A model generated the notes under the pieces. That model did not search any database and had not been told where the DNA came from. It saw nothing but the letters and a program-made list of their open reading frames with translations. From assembly GCF_032391395.1 (NCBI RefSeq), contig NZ_CP135916.1, positions 1,922,001 to 1,986,000 on the forward strand: DNA of 64,000 bases, given 5' to 3'. This stretch comes from Sphingomonas sp. Y38-1Y. GTDB taxonomy: Bacteria > Pseudomonadota > Alphaproteobacteria > Sphingomonadales > Sphingomonadaceae. Below are positions 6,464 to 15,807 of the stretch, piece after piece. Positions within the stretch are counted from its first letter, which is position 1. Each line of letters opens with the position of its first letter. The translations under genes and the position numbers were made by a program.

Positions 6464-9400
6464 TTACCCCGCCGCCTTCGCCAAACCCCGGCTGATCTGC
6501 AGCGCGGCGTTGAGACGCGCCTTGGGCGTGGCGAAGGGCCGCGCGACAACCAGCTTCATGTCCGGACGCAGCTTTGCCGTCCCTTCCAGTCGGCCGACAT
6601 AGGCCATCAGCCCGTCAACGTTGGGGAAGTGATCCTTGGCGAAGCTGACCAGCGCGCCCTTCGGCCCGACGTCCAGCTTGGCGATGCAGGCTGTCTTGGC
6701 GTTGAGCTTGGCCTCCATCAGCACCAGCAGGTTCTCGGTCGCCTCCGGCAGCTTGCCGAAGCGGTCGATCAGTTCGGCGGCGAAGGCCTCGATCCCGCGG
6801 CGGTCCTCGACCTCGTTGAGGCGGCGATAGAGACCCATGCGCAGGTCGAGATCGGGGATGAAATCCTCCGGCAGCATGATCGGCGCGTCGACGGTGATCT
6901 GCGGGCTGAAGTCGCCGGGCGCGAGATCGCCCTCGTCCTTCGATCGGCCCGACTTGGCCTCCAGGATCGCCTCTTCCAGCATCGCCTGGTAGAGTTCGTA
7001 GCCGACCTCCTTGATGTGGCCCGACTGCTCGTCGCCGAGCAGGTTGCCCGCGCCGCGGATGTCGAGATCGTGGCTGGCGAGCTGGAACCCGGCGCCGAGC
7101 GAATCGAGGTCGGACAGCACCTTCAGCCGCTTCTCCGCCGCCTCGGTCATCAGCCGCTCGGGCGGGGTGGTGAGGTACGCATAGGCGCGCGTCTTGGCGC
7201 GACCGACGCGGCCGCGCAGCTGATACAGCTGGGCGAGGCCGAACTTGTCGGCGCGGTTGACGATCATCGTGTTTGCGCTCGGGATATCGAGCCCGCTCTC
7301 GACGATGGTGGTCGAGACCAGCACCTCGAACTTCTTGTCGTAGAAGGCGGACATCCGCTCCTCGACCTCGCTCGGCGCCATCTGGCCGTGCGCGACGACG
7401 TAGCGGACCTCGGGCACGTCGCGGCGAAGGAACTCCTCGATGTCCGGCAGGTCGGCGATCCGCGGCGTGACGAAATAGCTCTGTCCGCCGCGATAATGCT
7501 CGCGCAGCAGAGCCTCGCGCAGGACGACGGGATCCCACGGCATGACGTAGGTCCGCACCGCGAGGCGATCGACGGGCGGCGTCTGGATCACCGACAGCTC
7601 GCGCAACCCCGACATCGCCATCTGGAGCGTGCGCGGGATCGGTGTGGCGGTGAGGGTGAGGACGTGGACGTCGGCCTTGAGCGCCTTCAGCCGCTCCTTG
7701 TGGGTGACGCCGAATCGCTGTTCCTCGTCAACGATGACGAGGCCCAGCCGCTTGAAGTCGAGACCCTTGGCGAGCAGCGCGTGCGTGCCCACGACGACGT
7801 CGATCGTGCCGTCGGCGAGGCCGTCCTTGACCTTCTTGACCTCGGCCGCGGGGACGAGGCGCGAGATGCGGCCGACGTTGATCGGGAACCCCTCGAACCG
7901 CGCGGTGAAGTTCATGTGGTGCTGGCGTGCGAGCAGCGTCGTCGGGCAGATGACCGCGACCTGCTGCCCTGCCATCGCCGCAACAAAGGCGGCGCGCAGC
8001 GCCACCTCGGTCTTGCCGAAACCGACATCGCCGACGATCAGCCGGTCCATCGGCTTGCCGGAGCCGAGGTCGCCCAGCACGTCGTCGATGGCGCGATCCT
8101 GATCCTCGGTTTCCTCATAGGGGAAGCGGTCGAGGAAGGCGGGATAGCCGCCGGTATCGGGCTCGGCCACTTGGCCGGGGCGGAGCGCGCGCTTGGCGGC
8201 GGTCTTGATGAGCTCGCCCGCGATCTCGCGGATGCGCTCCTTCATCGCCGCCTTGCGGCGTTGCCAGCCCTCGCCGCCCAGACGATCTAGGCTCGCACCC
8301 TCTTCACCCGAGCCGTAGCGGCTGAGCACTTCCAGGTTCTCGACGGGGACGTAGAGCTTGTCGCCGCCGGCATAGGAGAGCGCGACGCAATCGTGCGGCG
8401 CCTTCTGCACCGGGATTTGCGTCAGCCCCTCGTACCGACCGATGCCGTGATCGACATGGACGACGAGATCGCCGGGCGACAGCGTTGCGAGCTCGGCAAG
8501 AAAGGCGTCGGTCGACTTCTTGCGCTTCTTGCGGCGGACCAGCCGGTCGCCGAGCATGTCCTGCTCGGTCAGGACGGCGACGCCGGGCGCGGTGAAGCCG
8601 TGGTCAAGGGGCAGGACGATCAGCGCCGTGCCAAAGCTCTTGCTGGTGTCGGCGGTGCCGAGCGCCTCCTGCCAGCTCTCGGCGGTCTTTGCGCCCTTGA
8701 GGCCATGGTCGGCGAGCAGGCCCATCAACCGCTCACGCGCGCCGATCGAATAGCTGGCGAGGATCGGCTTGCGGCCGTCCTTCCTCAGCTTTTCGACATG
8801 CGCAACGACGGCCTCATAGACGTTCGCCTGCGCGGTCCGCTCGGGCGTGAAGTCGCGAGGGCCGTCGACGCCGAAGTCGAGGACGCGCGCGCTTTCGGGT
8901 TCGCGGAACGGGGTGGCGAGGTGCGCCGGCGCTTCCTCGACCTTGGCAGCCCATTGATCGGCGAGGAGGTAGAGCTGGTCCTGACCGAGTGGGCGATAGC
9001 TGCCGGGGTCGCTCGACTGCGCGCGGACGCGATTGGCCTGATAGTCTGCGATCGCTTCGAACCGCGCTTCGGCTGCGGAGATCGCGTTGGCGTCGCGGAC
9101 GATGACGGCGTCGTCGGGCAGGTGGTCGAACAGCGTCTCCAGCCGGTCCTCGAACAGCGGCAGCCAATGCTCCATGCCGGCCAGCCGGCGACCGTCGCTG
9201 ATCGCCTGATAAAGCGGATCGCCCGTCGCGGTCGCGCCGAACCGCTCGCGATAGCGGCTGCGGAAGCGCTTGATCGTATCCTCGTCGAGCAAGGCTTCGG
9301 AGGCGGGGAGCAGCGTGAAGCCGTCGATCCGCCCGGTGGTGCGCTGGTCGGCGGGGTCGAACGTGCGGACGCTCTCGATCTCGTCGCCGAAGAAGTCGAG

Positions 9401-9943
9401 TCGAAGCGCCGCCTCCGCGCCCGAGGGGAACAGGTCGACCAGGCCGCCACGGATCGCGAACTCGCCCGCGTCGTGGACGGTGTCGGTGCGAACATAGCCG
9501 TTGCCGGCGAGCAAGGCGGTCAGCTTGTCGAGCGAGATGCGCTCGCCCGGCGCGAGCCGCGCGACGAGCTGGCGGATGCGAAAGCGGGTAAGGACGCGCT
9601 GCGTCGCAGCGTTGACCGTCGTCAAGAACAGGCGAGGGCGCGTCGCCTTTTGCTGAAGCGCTTGAAGCGCGGCGAGCCGCTCCGACATGACGCGCAGCGA
9701 GGGGCTGGCGCGGTCATAGGGCAGGCAGTCCCAAGCGGGGAACTGGATGACCTCGATCTCGGGCGCGAAGTAGGGCGCGGTGGCGGCGATTGCGCGCATC
9801 TCGTTGTCGTCGGTCGCGACGAACACCGCGCCACCCGACGCCGCTCGCGTCAGATCGGCGAGCAGCGAGGGCAGAAAGCCGCTCGGCACGCCCGAGAGGG
9901 TGAGCGGGGCCTTGGCGGCGAGGATCTTGGACAGGTCGGGCAT
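6464..9943 (-). CDS. mfd: Transcription-repair coupling factor Mfd
   Basis: A 1159-residue ATP-dependent translocase that removes RNA polymerase stalled at DNA lesions and recruits UvrA. The N-terminal UvrB-like part includes FPAWDCLPYDRASP (about 74-87). The RNA-polymerase-interacting domain shows GDLVVHVDHGIGRYEGL. The RecG-like motor has GDVGFGKTEVALRAAF as Walker A, VIVDEEQRFG as motif II, TATPIPRTL as motif III and QLRGRVGRAKTRAYAYL as motif VI. The C-terminal TRCF domain follows. Length is normal for the family. sdhE is upstream on the same strand with a repeat in the gap, so the two may be co-transcribed. Confidence 0.97.
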   Translation of the reverse strand: MPDLSKILAAKAPLTLSGVPSGFLPSLLADLTRAASGGAVFVATDDNEMRAIAATAPYFAPEIEVIQFPAWDCLPYDRASPSLRVMSERLAALQALQQKATRPRLFLTTVNAATQRVLTRFRIRQLVARLAPGERISLDKLTALLAGNGYVRTDTVHDAGEFAIRGGLVDLFPSGAEAALRLDFFGDEIESVRTFDPADQRTTGRIDGFTLLPASEALLDEDTIKRFRSRYRERFGATATGDPLYQAISDGRRLAGMEHWLPLFEDRLETLFDHLPDDAVIVRDANAISAAEARFEAIADYQANRVRAQSSDPGSYRPLGQDQLYLLADQWAAKVEEAPAHLATPFREPESARVLDFGVDGPRDFTPERTAQANVYEAVVAHVEKLRKDGRKPILASYSIGARERLMGLLADHGLKGAKTAESWQEALGTADTSKSFGTALIVLPLDHGFTAPGVAVLTEQDMLGDRLVRRKKRKKSTDAFLAELATLSPGDLVVHVDHGIGRYEGLTQIPVQKAPHDCVALSYAGGDKLYVPVENLEVLSRYGSGEEGASLDRLGGEGWQRRKAAMKERIREIAGELIKTAAKRALRPGQVAEPDTGGYPAFLDRFPYEETEDQDRAIDDVLGDLGSGKPMDRLIVGDVGFGKTEVALRAAFVAAMAGQQVAVICPTTLLARQHHMNFTARFEGFPINVGRISRLVPAAEVKKVKDGLADGTIDVVVGTHALLAKGLDFKRLGLVIVDEEQRFGVTHKERLKALKADVHVLTLTATPIPRTLQMAMSGLRELSVIQTPPVDRLAVRTYVMPWDPVVLREALLREHYRGGQSYFVTPRIADLPDIEEFLRRDVPEVRYVVAHGQMAPSEVEERMSAFYDKKFEVLVSTTIVESGLDIPSANTMIVNRADKFGLAQLYQLRGRVGRAKTRAYAYLTTPPERLMTEAAEKRLKVLSDLDSLGAGFQLASHDLDIRGAGNLLGDEQSGHIKEVGYELYQAMLEEAILEAKSGRSKDEGDLAPGDFSPQITVDAPIMLPEDFIPDLDLRMGLYRRLNEVEDRRGIEAFAAELIDRFGKLPEATENLLVLMEAKLNAKTACIAKLDVGPKGALVSFAKDHFPNVDGLMAYVGRLEGTAKLRPDMKLVVARPFATPKARLNAALQISRGLAKAAG

Positions 9944-9955
9944 TGTATTCCTGAA

Positions 9956-10070
9956 AGCCCTCTCCCCTTCAGGGGAGAGGGTTGGGAGAGGGGCGGTTCA
10001 GGCGGCCCGGTCGGCCCCTCTCCCGACCTCGCTTCGCTCGGCCACCCTCTCCCCTGAAGGAGAGAGGGCT
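9956..10070. repeat. Intergenic inverted repeat between sdhE and mfd
   Basis: The entire gap is a palindromic element. AGCCCTCTCCCCTTCAGGGG near 9956 is mirrored by CCCCTGAAGGAGAGAGGGCT near 10051-10070, with further GGGAGAGGGG/CCCCTCTCCC pairs inside. It fills the gap between sdhE and mfd, both on the minus strand, and would form a long hairpin in their shared transcript. Its sequence family differs from the CTTCGACA-GCTCAG repeats. Confidence 0.7.
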
Positions 10071-10071
10071 A

Positions 10072-10350
10072 TTACTCCGCGATCGGCACGTAGTTGAGCG
10101 CTTCCAGCGCCTGCATCATCGGCCCGCGGTACTCCGGCGGGACCGGCTGCGATCCCGTGGCCCAGCCCATGATGTCGACGTCCTGCTCCTCCAAAAGGCG
10201 CTCGAACAGGTCGATATCGGCGTCGGTCCAGCCCGCATGGTGCCGGTCGAAAAAGCCGCCGATCAGCAGGTCGGCTTCCTTGGTGCCGCGGTGCCAGGCG
10301 CGAAAGCGCAGGCGTTTGAGGCGGTGTTCGCGATCCAAGCGCTTCTCCAA
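10072..10350 (-). CDS. sdhE: FAD assembly factor SdhE (succinate dehydrogenase assembly factor 2)
   Basis: A 92-residue protein with the diagnostic SdhE signature RAWHRGTKEADLLIGGFFD (residues 17-35). Its conserved RGxxE helps attach FAD covalently to SdhA in the cytoplasm. It is also known as YgfY/CptB. It is divergent from recG: the two long frames share base 10350, and the preferred recG start is 60 bases further on, leaving room for both promoters. Length and start match the family. Confidence 0.92.
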   Translation of the reverse strand: MEKRLDREHRLKRLRFRAWHRGTKEADLLIGGFFDRHHAGWTDADIDLFERLLEEQDVDIMGWATGSQPVPPEYRGPMMQALEALNYVPIAE

Positions 10351-10409
10351 TGCACAATAGCCGGCGGGCGCTGGCGGCGGCCGTCGGCTGGTGTATGGGC
10401 GAGATAGGC

Positions 10410-12470
10410 ATGAGACCCGAATTGCTCAATCCGCTGTTTGCAGAGATCACGTCGCTCAAGGGCGTCGGGCCGACGCTAGCGAAGCCGCTGGAGCGGCTGA
10501 AGATCGCGCGCGTCGTCGACATGGCGTTCCACCTGCCGACCGGCTTCGTCGATCGGGTGCGGCGCGACGAACTCAATCCTGCCGATGCCGGTCGCGTCAT
10601 CGCGATCACGCTGACGGCGATCGAGATCCGCAGCTCGTCCGGGCGCGGGCCGACGCGGGCGATCGCGACCGACGGCGCGGGCAATGCCGTCGCGCTCACT
10701 TATTTCGGTGGCGGCTCGGGCTGGGTGAAGAAGCTGTTCCCGATCGGTGAGCCGCGCTTCGTCTCCGGCAAGCTCGAAACGTACGGCGAGGCGTTGCAGA
10801 TCGTCCATCCCGACATCGTCGTCCCGCCCGAGGAGGCGGACACGGTCGGCGGGCGCGAGGCGATCTATCCGCAGTCGGAAGGCATCAATTCCAAGCGCCT
10901 GGCGAACTTCGCCGCGCAGGCGATCGAGCGCGCGCCGGACCTGCCCGAATGGATCGAGCCGAGCCTGCTCGCACAGCGGCAATGGCCGGCGTGGCGGGAT
11001 GCACTGGCGCGCGTTCATGCCGACCCGGCCGACGGCGTGGCCCGCCATCGGCTCGCCTATGACGAACTCTTCGCCAACCAGCTCGCGCTGCTGCTCGTCC
11101 GCGGCGAGGCGCGGGCGAAGCGGGGGCGGGCGCTGGTCGGCGACGGACGCCTGCGCGCCAGGCTGAACCTGCCCTACACGCCCACCGGCGCGCAGTCGCG
11201 AACGGTGGCGGAGATCGAGGGTGACCTTGCCCAGCCGCGGCCGATGCTGCGGCTGCTCCAGGGTGATGTCGGATCGGGCAAGACGCTGGTGGCGACGATG
11301 GCGCTGCTGATCGCGGCGGAAGCGGGTGCGCAGGGTGCGCTGCTCGCCCCGACCGAGATCCTCGCGCGCCAGCACTACGAGAACCTCTCGCGCACGCTTT
11401 CGGGCATCGCGCGGGTCGCCATTCTCACCGGGCGTGACAAGGGCCGCGTCCGCGAAGCAACGCTGATGGGTCTCGCGGCGGGCGAGATCGACATCCTGAT
11501 CGGCACGCACGCGATCTTTCAGGAGGCGGTGACGTACCGCGACCTCGGCCTGGTCGTGGTCGACGAACAGCACCGCTTCGGCGTGGCGCAGCGGATGCTG
11601 CTCCAGGCCAAGGCCGAGCGACCGCCGCACCTGCTCGTCATGACCGCGACGCCGATTCCGCGCACGCTGACGCTGGCGCAATATGGCGAGATGGACGTCA
11701 GCCGTCTGGACGAGATGCCGCCGGGGCGTGAGCCGATCGAGACGCGCGTCGTGTCAGACGACCGGCTGGCGGAGGTGATCGAGGGTCTCGGCCGGCATCT
11801 GGCGAGCGGGGGACAGGCGTATTGGGTGTGCCCGCTCGTCGAGGAAAGCGAGAAGTCCGACATGGCGGCGGCGGAGATGCGCGCCGAGGTGCTGCGCAAG
11901 CGCTTTGGCGAGGACGCGGTCGCGCTCGTCCACGGTCGGATGAAACCGCCCGAGAAAGATGCCGAGATGGCGCGCTTCTCCTCGGCGCAGGCGGGCGTGC
12001 TCGTGGCGACGACGGTCATCGAGGTTGGCGTCGACGTGCCCAACGCGACGCTGATCGTCATCGAGCATGCCGACCGTTTCGGACTTGCTCAGCTACATCA
12101 GCTCCGCGGGCGGGTGGGGCGCGGCGGGGGCAAGTCGATCTGCCTGCTGCTACGCGGCGGGGGCCTCAGCGAAACGTCGCGTGCGCGGCTGGCATTGATG
12201 CGGGAAACCAATGACGGCTTCGTCATCGCCGAGCGCGATCTGGAACTGCGCGGCGCGGGCGAATTGCTCGGCACGCGCCAGTCGGGCGAGGCGGCATTCC
12301 GGCTGGCGACGCCCGAGCTGATGGGCGAACTGCTGCCCGTAGCGAACGCGGACGCGCGGCTGCTGGTCGACCGCGACGGCGGCCTCAAGGGCGCTCGCGG
12401 GGAAGCGGCGCGGCTGGCGCTGTACCTGTTCGAGCGGGATGCAGGGGTGGCGTTGTTGCGATCAGGGTGA
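10410..12470 (+). CDS. recG: ATP-dependent DNA helicase RecG
   Basis: A 686-residue helicase that reverses stalled forks and migrates branched DNA. The N-terminal wedge domain contains SLKGVGPTLAKPL (about 15-27) with the helix-hairpin-helix-like GVGP. The motor has GDVGSGKTLVATMAL as Walker A (near 288-302), VVVDEQHRFGVAQ as motif II (DEQH, typical of RecG against DEEQ in Mfd), TATPIPRTLTL as motif III and QLRGRVGRGGGKSICLL as motif VI. MRPELLNPLFAEI is the family-like start; the frame extends 20 codons upstream without support. It is divergent from sdhE. Confidence 0.96.
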   Translation: MRPELLNPLFAEITSLKGVGPTLAKPLERLKIARVVDMAFHLPTGFVDRVRRDELNPADAGRVIAITLTAIEIRSSSGRGPTRAIATDGAGNAVALTYFGGGSGWVKKLFPIGEPRFVSGKLETYGEALQIVHPDIVVPPEEADTVGGREAIYPQSEGINSKRLANFAAQAIERAPDLPEWIEPSLLAQRQWPAWRDALARVHADPADGVARHRLAYDELFANQLALLLVRGEARAKRGRALVGDGRLRARLNLPYTPTGAQSRTVAEIEGDLAQPRPMLRLLQGDVGSGKTLVATMALLIAAEAGAQGALLAPTEILARQHYENLSRTLSGIARVAILTGRDKGRVREATLMGLAAGEIDILIGTHAIFQEAVTYRDLGLVVVDEQHRFGVAQRMLLQAKAERPPHLLVMTATPIPRTLTLAQYGEMDVSRLDEMPPGREPIETRVVSDDRLAEVIEGLGRHLASGGQAYWVCPLVEESEKSDMAAAEMRAEVLRKRFGEDAVALVHGRMKPPEKDAEMARFSSAQAGVLVATTVIEVGVDVPNATLIVIEHADRFGLAQLHQLRGRVGRGGGKSICLLLRGGGLSETSRARLALMRETNDGFVIAERDLELRGAGELLGTRQSGEAAFRLATPELMGELLPVANADARLLVDRDGGLKGARGEAARLALYLFERDAGVALLRSG

Positions 12471-12539
12471 ACGGCCTAACCCGTCGCCCGGCACACGTCC
12501 GGGGTGACGGTGGCGAACTGATCCGCTAGCGCCGCCGCC

Positions 12540-12980
12540 ATGAACGCGCTCGTCCCCATTCTTGCCGCGCTGCTCGCCGGTGTCGGGCTCGCCACGCAGT
12601 CGCCGACCAATGCGGCGCTGGGGCGGTCAATCGGGTCGGTGACGCTCGCGGCGCTCGTTTCGTTCGCCGTGGGCACGGTGATCCTGATCGCGGCATGGTT
12701 GAGCTTCGACCGCACCCCGCTTGCGGCCTTGCGCGGTGCCAGGCCGTGGATGCTCGTCGGCGGCGCGTACGGAGCGTATTTCGTCGCGGCGGCGGCGTTT
12801 GCGGCGCCGCGGCTGGGCCTGGCGTCTATGCTGACGATCATGATCGCCAGCCAGTTGCTGACGGCACTCGTCATCGATCATTTCGGTCTCATCGGCCTGC
12901 CGCGCGCACCGATCAGCTGGGTCAAGGTCGCGGGCGTGCTGATCGTGCTCGGCGGCGTCATCCTCGTCCGCCGCGGCTGA
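12540..12980 (+). CDS. DMT-superfamily membrane transporter, DUF606/YdcZ type
   Basis: A 146-residue, very hydrophobic protein with about five membrane segments, including MNALVPILAALLAGVGLATQSPTNAALG at the start and a final WVKVAGVLIVLGGVILVRRG. The opening PTNAALGR and the half-size length match the DUF606 (YdcZ/EamA-like) family of paired small transporters. The substrate is unknown. Only one half-size gene is seen here, so it may work as a homodimer. It ends 3 bases from the convergent PilZ gene. Confidence 0.8.
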   Translation: MNALVPILAALLAGVGLATQSPTNAALGRSIGSVTLAALVSFAVGTVILIAAWLSFDRTPLAALRGARPWMLVGGAYGAYFVAAAAFAAPRLGLASMLTIMIASQLLTALVIDHFGLIGLPRAPISWVKVAGVLIVLGGVILVRRG

Positions 12981-12983
12981 GGC

Positions 12984-13304
12984 TCAGCGGCGGAGCACCG
13001 TCGCCAGCAGATCGTAATAGCTTGCGCGGTCGAGCCCACTGTCGAAGCGGCAGCCGAGCCGCCCGTCGATCGACCAACGCACTTCTGCCGCGATCGCACC
13101 GACGATGGGGAGCGTCACGCGAATGCGATCGCCCTCGCGCAGCCTCGCCTCGGACCTCGCCATCAAGCCGTGTGGCGAGAGGTTGACGATAAGAAGCGGG
13201 AGCGCGCGCGCGTCGGGACCGAAGGCGCGCACCGGCAGCTCGACCTCGTCGCGCCACTCGGCCCTGCCGTCCGCCAATGCTTGCTGCGCGCCTGAATAGG
13301 CCAC
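12984..13304 (-). CDS. Stand-alone PilZ domain protein
   Basis: A 106-residue protein consisting almost entirely of a PilZ domain, the cyclic-di-GMP receptor fold. The second conserved motif appears as NLSPHGLMARS (about 41-51), preceded by an Arg-rich segment in place of a canonical RxxxR. The strand LGCRFDSGLDR near residue 83 is the usual PilZ ending. It may read out signals from the PAS-GGDEF-EAL-PilZ protein at 40784. It is convergent with the transporter and downstream of tyrS by about 90 bases on the same strand. Confidence 0.8.
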   Translation of the reverse strand: MAYSGAQQALADGRAEWRDEVELPVRAFGPDARALPLLIVNLSPHGLMARSEARLREGDRIRVTLPIVGAIAAEVRWSIDGRLGCRFDSGLDRASYYDLLATVLRR

Positions 13305-13393
13305 GTTGTCACCCCCGTTACCCCGGCCGCCACCATCGCATGGACGCCGTCAACGGCGCGGAAAAGAAGCTGGTTTACGGGCGGTTAGGCGAC

Positions 13394-14623
13394 TCAGCCG
13401 CGCGTCAGCATCCCGTGATGCTTCTTGCCGGATGAAATGCGCAGGCCGGCCTCGCCGACCTCGATCACCATCGTCTCGTCCTCAACCTTCGCACCATCAA
13501 CGCGTGCGCCTCCACCCTTGATGAGGCGGCGGGCCTCGCCCTTCGACGCGGCGAAGCCGAGCGCGACCAGCGCGTCGACGATGCCGATCGATCCGCCGGG
13601 CACCGCATGGGTGGGCAGTGCCTCTCCAGCGGCGCCCTCTTCGAAGGTCTTGCGCGCGGTCTCGGCGGCGAGCACGGCGGCGTCGCGGCCGCGGCACATC
13701 GCCGTTGCCTCGTCGGCCAGGATCTTCTTGGCCTCGTTGATCTCGGCGCCGCCCAGCGCCTCCAGCCGCGCGATCTCGTCCAGCGGCAGGTCGGTGAAGA
13801 GGCGGAGGAACCGGCCAACATCGGCGTCGTGCGTGTTCCGCCAGAACTGCCAATAGTCATAGGCGGGCAGCGCGTCCTCGTTCAGCCAGACCGCGCCCGA
13901 CATCGTCTTGCCCATTTTGCCGCCATCGGCCGTTGTGATGAGCGGGGTGGTGACGCCATACACCTCCTGCCGGTCGACACGCCGGGTCAGCTCGATCCCG
14001 TTGACGATGTTCCCCCACTGGTCCGAGCCACCCATCTGGAGCCGCACGCCCAGCCGCCGCGACAGCTCGCGAAAGTCATAGGCCTGGAGGATCATGTAGT
14101 TGAATTCGAGGAAGGAGAGCGACTGCTCGCGGTCGAGCCGCAGCTTGACCGAATCGAAGCTCAGCATCCGGTTGACCGAAAAATGCTGGCCGATGTCGCG
14201 CAGGAACGGGATGTATTCCAGCTGGTCGAGCCAGTCGGCGTTGTCGACCATCACCGCATCGCTCGGGCCATCGCCGAAGGTGAGGAAGCGCTCGAACACC
14301 GTCTTGATCGACGCGACGTTGCCCGCGATCACTTCGTCGGTCATCAGCTTGCGCGCTTCGTCCTTGAAGCTTGGATCACCGATCTTGCCGGTGCCGCCGC
14401 CCATCAGCACGACGGGCTTGTGCCCCGTCTGCTGCATCCGACGGAGCAGCATGATCTGGACGAGACTGCCGACGTGCAGCGACGGCGCGGTCGGATCGAA
14501 GCCGATATAGCCCGGCACCACCTGCTTTTCGGCCAGCGCGTCGAGCGCGGCGGCGTCGGTGACCTGGTGGATATAGCCGCGCGCCGACAGCGTGCGAAGA
14601 AGATCGGATCGGTATTCGCTCAT
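13394..14623 (-). CDS. tyrS: Tyrosyl-tRNA synthetase
   Basis: A 409-residue class I aminoacyl-tRNA synthetase that charges tRNA-Tyr. Visible are the TyrS-specific [13 protein letters not shown] with the HIGH-like HVGS, the tyrosine-binding QAYDF and [12 protein letters not shown] segments, and a KMSKS loop as KMGKTMSG. The C-terminal S4 RNA-binding domain contains [19 protein letters not shown] frame extension of 62 codons upstream lacks support; [17 protein letters not shown] is the family start. It is divergent from anmK. Confidence 0.96.
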   Translation of the reverse strand: MSEYRSDLLRTLSARGYIHQVTDAAALDALAEKQVVPGYIGFDPTAPSLHVGSLVQIMLLRRMQQTGHKPVVLMGGGTGKIGDPSFKDEARKLMTDEVIAGNVASIKTVFERFLTFGDGPSDAVMVDNADWLDQLEYIPFLRDIGQHFSVNRMLSFDSVKLRLDREQSLSFLEFNYMILQAYDFRELSRRLGVRLQMGGSDQWGNIVNGIELTRRVDRQEVYGVTTPLITTADGGKMGKTMSGAVWLNEDALPAYDYWQFWRNTHDADVGRFLRLFTDLPLDEIARLEALGGAEINEAKKILADEATAMCRGRDAAVLAAETARKTFEEGAAGEALPTHAVPGGSIGIVDALVALGFAASKGEARRLIKGGGARVDGAKVEDETMVIEVGEAGLRISSGKKHHGMLTRG

Positions 14624-14706
14624 GATGCGCGCGCCGATAGCATGAAATCGTGCCCGCGCGAGGGGGGACGTCTCGACTTCGCCGGGTGACGGGGTAGAGG
14701 AAGGCG

Positions 14707-15807
14707 ATGGACAGGGGCGCGTGCGTGCGGGCGATCGGATTGATGTCGGGCACTTCGCTCGACGCGATCGATGCCGCGCTGATCGAAACCGATGGCGAGG
14801 GGCAGGCAAAGGCGCTCGGCTTCCTCGCCAGCGACTGGAGTGACGCCGACCGCGCGCTGCTGATGGCGGCGACCGAGCGCGCGTTGGCGATGGCCGCGCC
14901 GGGACGCGATCCGATCATCGACGAGGCACAGCGGCGGATCGACGTCGCCCATGCGGAGGCGGTCACCGCGCTGCTGGAGAAGACCGGCGCGGACGAAGTC
15001 GCGGTCGTCGGCTTTCATGGTCAGACGATCGCGCACCGGCCCGATCGCGGCTGGACGTGGCAGCTGGGCGATGGCGCGGTGCTGGCGGCGATGACGGGGA
15101 TCGACGTGGTCGCCGATTTCCGCAACGCCGATGTGGCGGCGGGCGGGCAGGGGGCACCGCTGCTCCCGGTCTATCACCGCGCTCTGACCGCGGGGCTCGA
15201 GGGACCGGTGGCGGTGCTCAACCTGGGCGGCGTCGCGAACATCACCTTCATCGATGGCGAGACGCTGGTCGCATTCGATACCGGGCCGGCCAACGGCCTG
15301 GTCGACAGCTGGCTGGCGGAAACGCGCGGGGAGCGCTTCGATGCGGACGGCGCGCTGGCGGCGGCGGGGCGGGTGGACGAAGCGGTGCTGACCGCGATGC
15401 TCGACCACCCCTTCTTCGACGAGGCGCCGCCCAAGTCGCTCGACCGCAACGACTTCACCATCCAGCCCGCGCGCGGCCTGTCGCCAGAGGATGGCGCGGC
15501 GACGCTGACCGCCTTCACCGCGCAATCGGTGGCGGAGGCGCTGCGCCAGTTGCCCGCGCGGCCGCGGCGGCTGATCGTGGCGGGCGGCGGGCGGCGCAAT
15601 CCGACGATGATGGCGATGATCGCCGAGCGGACGGGCCTGTCGCCGGAACCCACCGATGCGCTCGGCTGGAACGGCGACGCGCTGGAGGCGGAGGGCTTTG
15701 CCTATATGGCGGTGCGATCGCTCAAGGGGCTGCCGATCAGCTTCCCTGGCACCACCGGCGCGCCGCGGCCGATGGCGGGCGGCACGCCCCACCGGGCGCG
15801 CGCATGA
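14707..15807 (+). CDS. anmK: Anhydro-N-acetylmuramic acid kinase
   Basis: A 366-residue cell-wall recycling kinase that opens and phosphorylates 1,6-anhydro-MurNAc to MurNAc-6-phosphate. Signatures are [17 protein letters not shown] (9-25), [14 protein letters not shown] (about 100-113), [20 protein letters not shown] and the ATP-site [10 protein letters not shown]. Length is normal. Its stop overlaps the start of the next gene by 4 bases (ATGA), so translation is probably coupled. The start lies 83 bases from the divergent tyrS start. Confidence 0.95.
   Translation: MDRGACVRAIGLMSGTSLDAIDAALIETDGEGQAKALGFLASDWSDADRALLMAATERALAMAAPGRDPIIDEAQRRIDVAHAEAVTALLEKTGADEVAVVGFHGQTIAHRPDRGWTWQLGDGAVLAAMTGIDVVADFRNADVAAGGQGAPLLPVYHRALTAGLEGPVAVLNLGGVANITFIDGETLVAFDTGPANGLVDSWLAETRGERFDADGALAAAGRVDEAVLTAMLDHPFFDEAPPKSLDRNDFTIQPARGLSPEDGAATLTAFTAQSVAEALRQLPARPRRLIVAGGGRRNPTMMAMIAERTGLSPEPTDALGWNGDALEAEGFAYMAVRSLKGLPISFPGTTGAPRPMAGGTPHRARA

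Noticed and set aside
6401..8290. A 629-residue plus-strand frame opposite mfd
   Set aside because: It is the antisense shadow of mfd in GC-rich DNA; the protein has the Arg/Ala/Asp/Leu-rich composition of such shadows and no motif.
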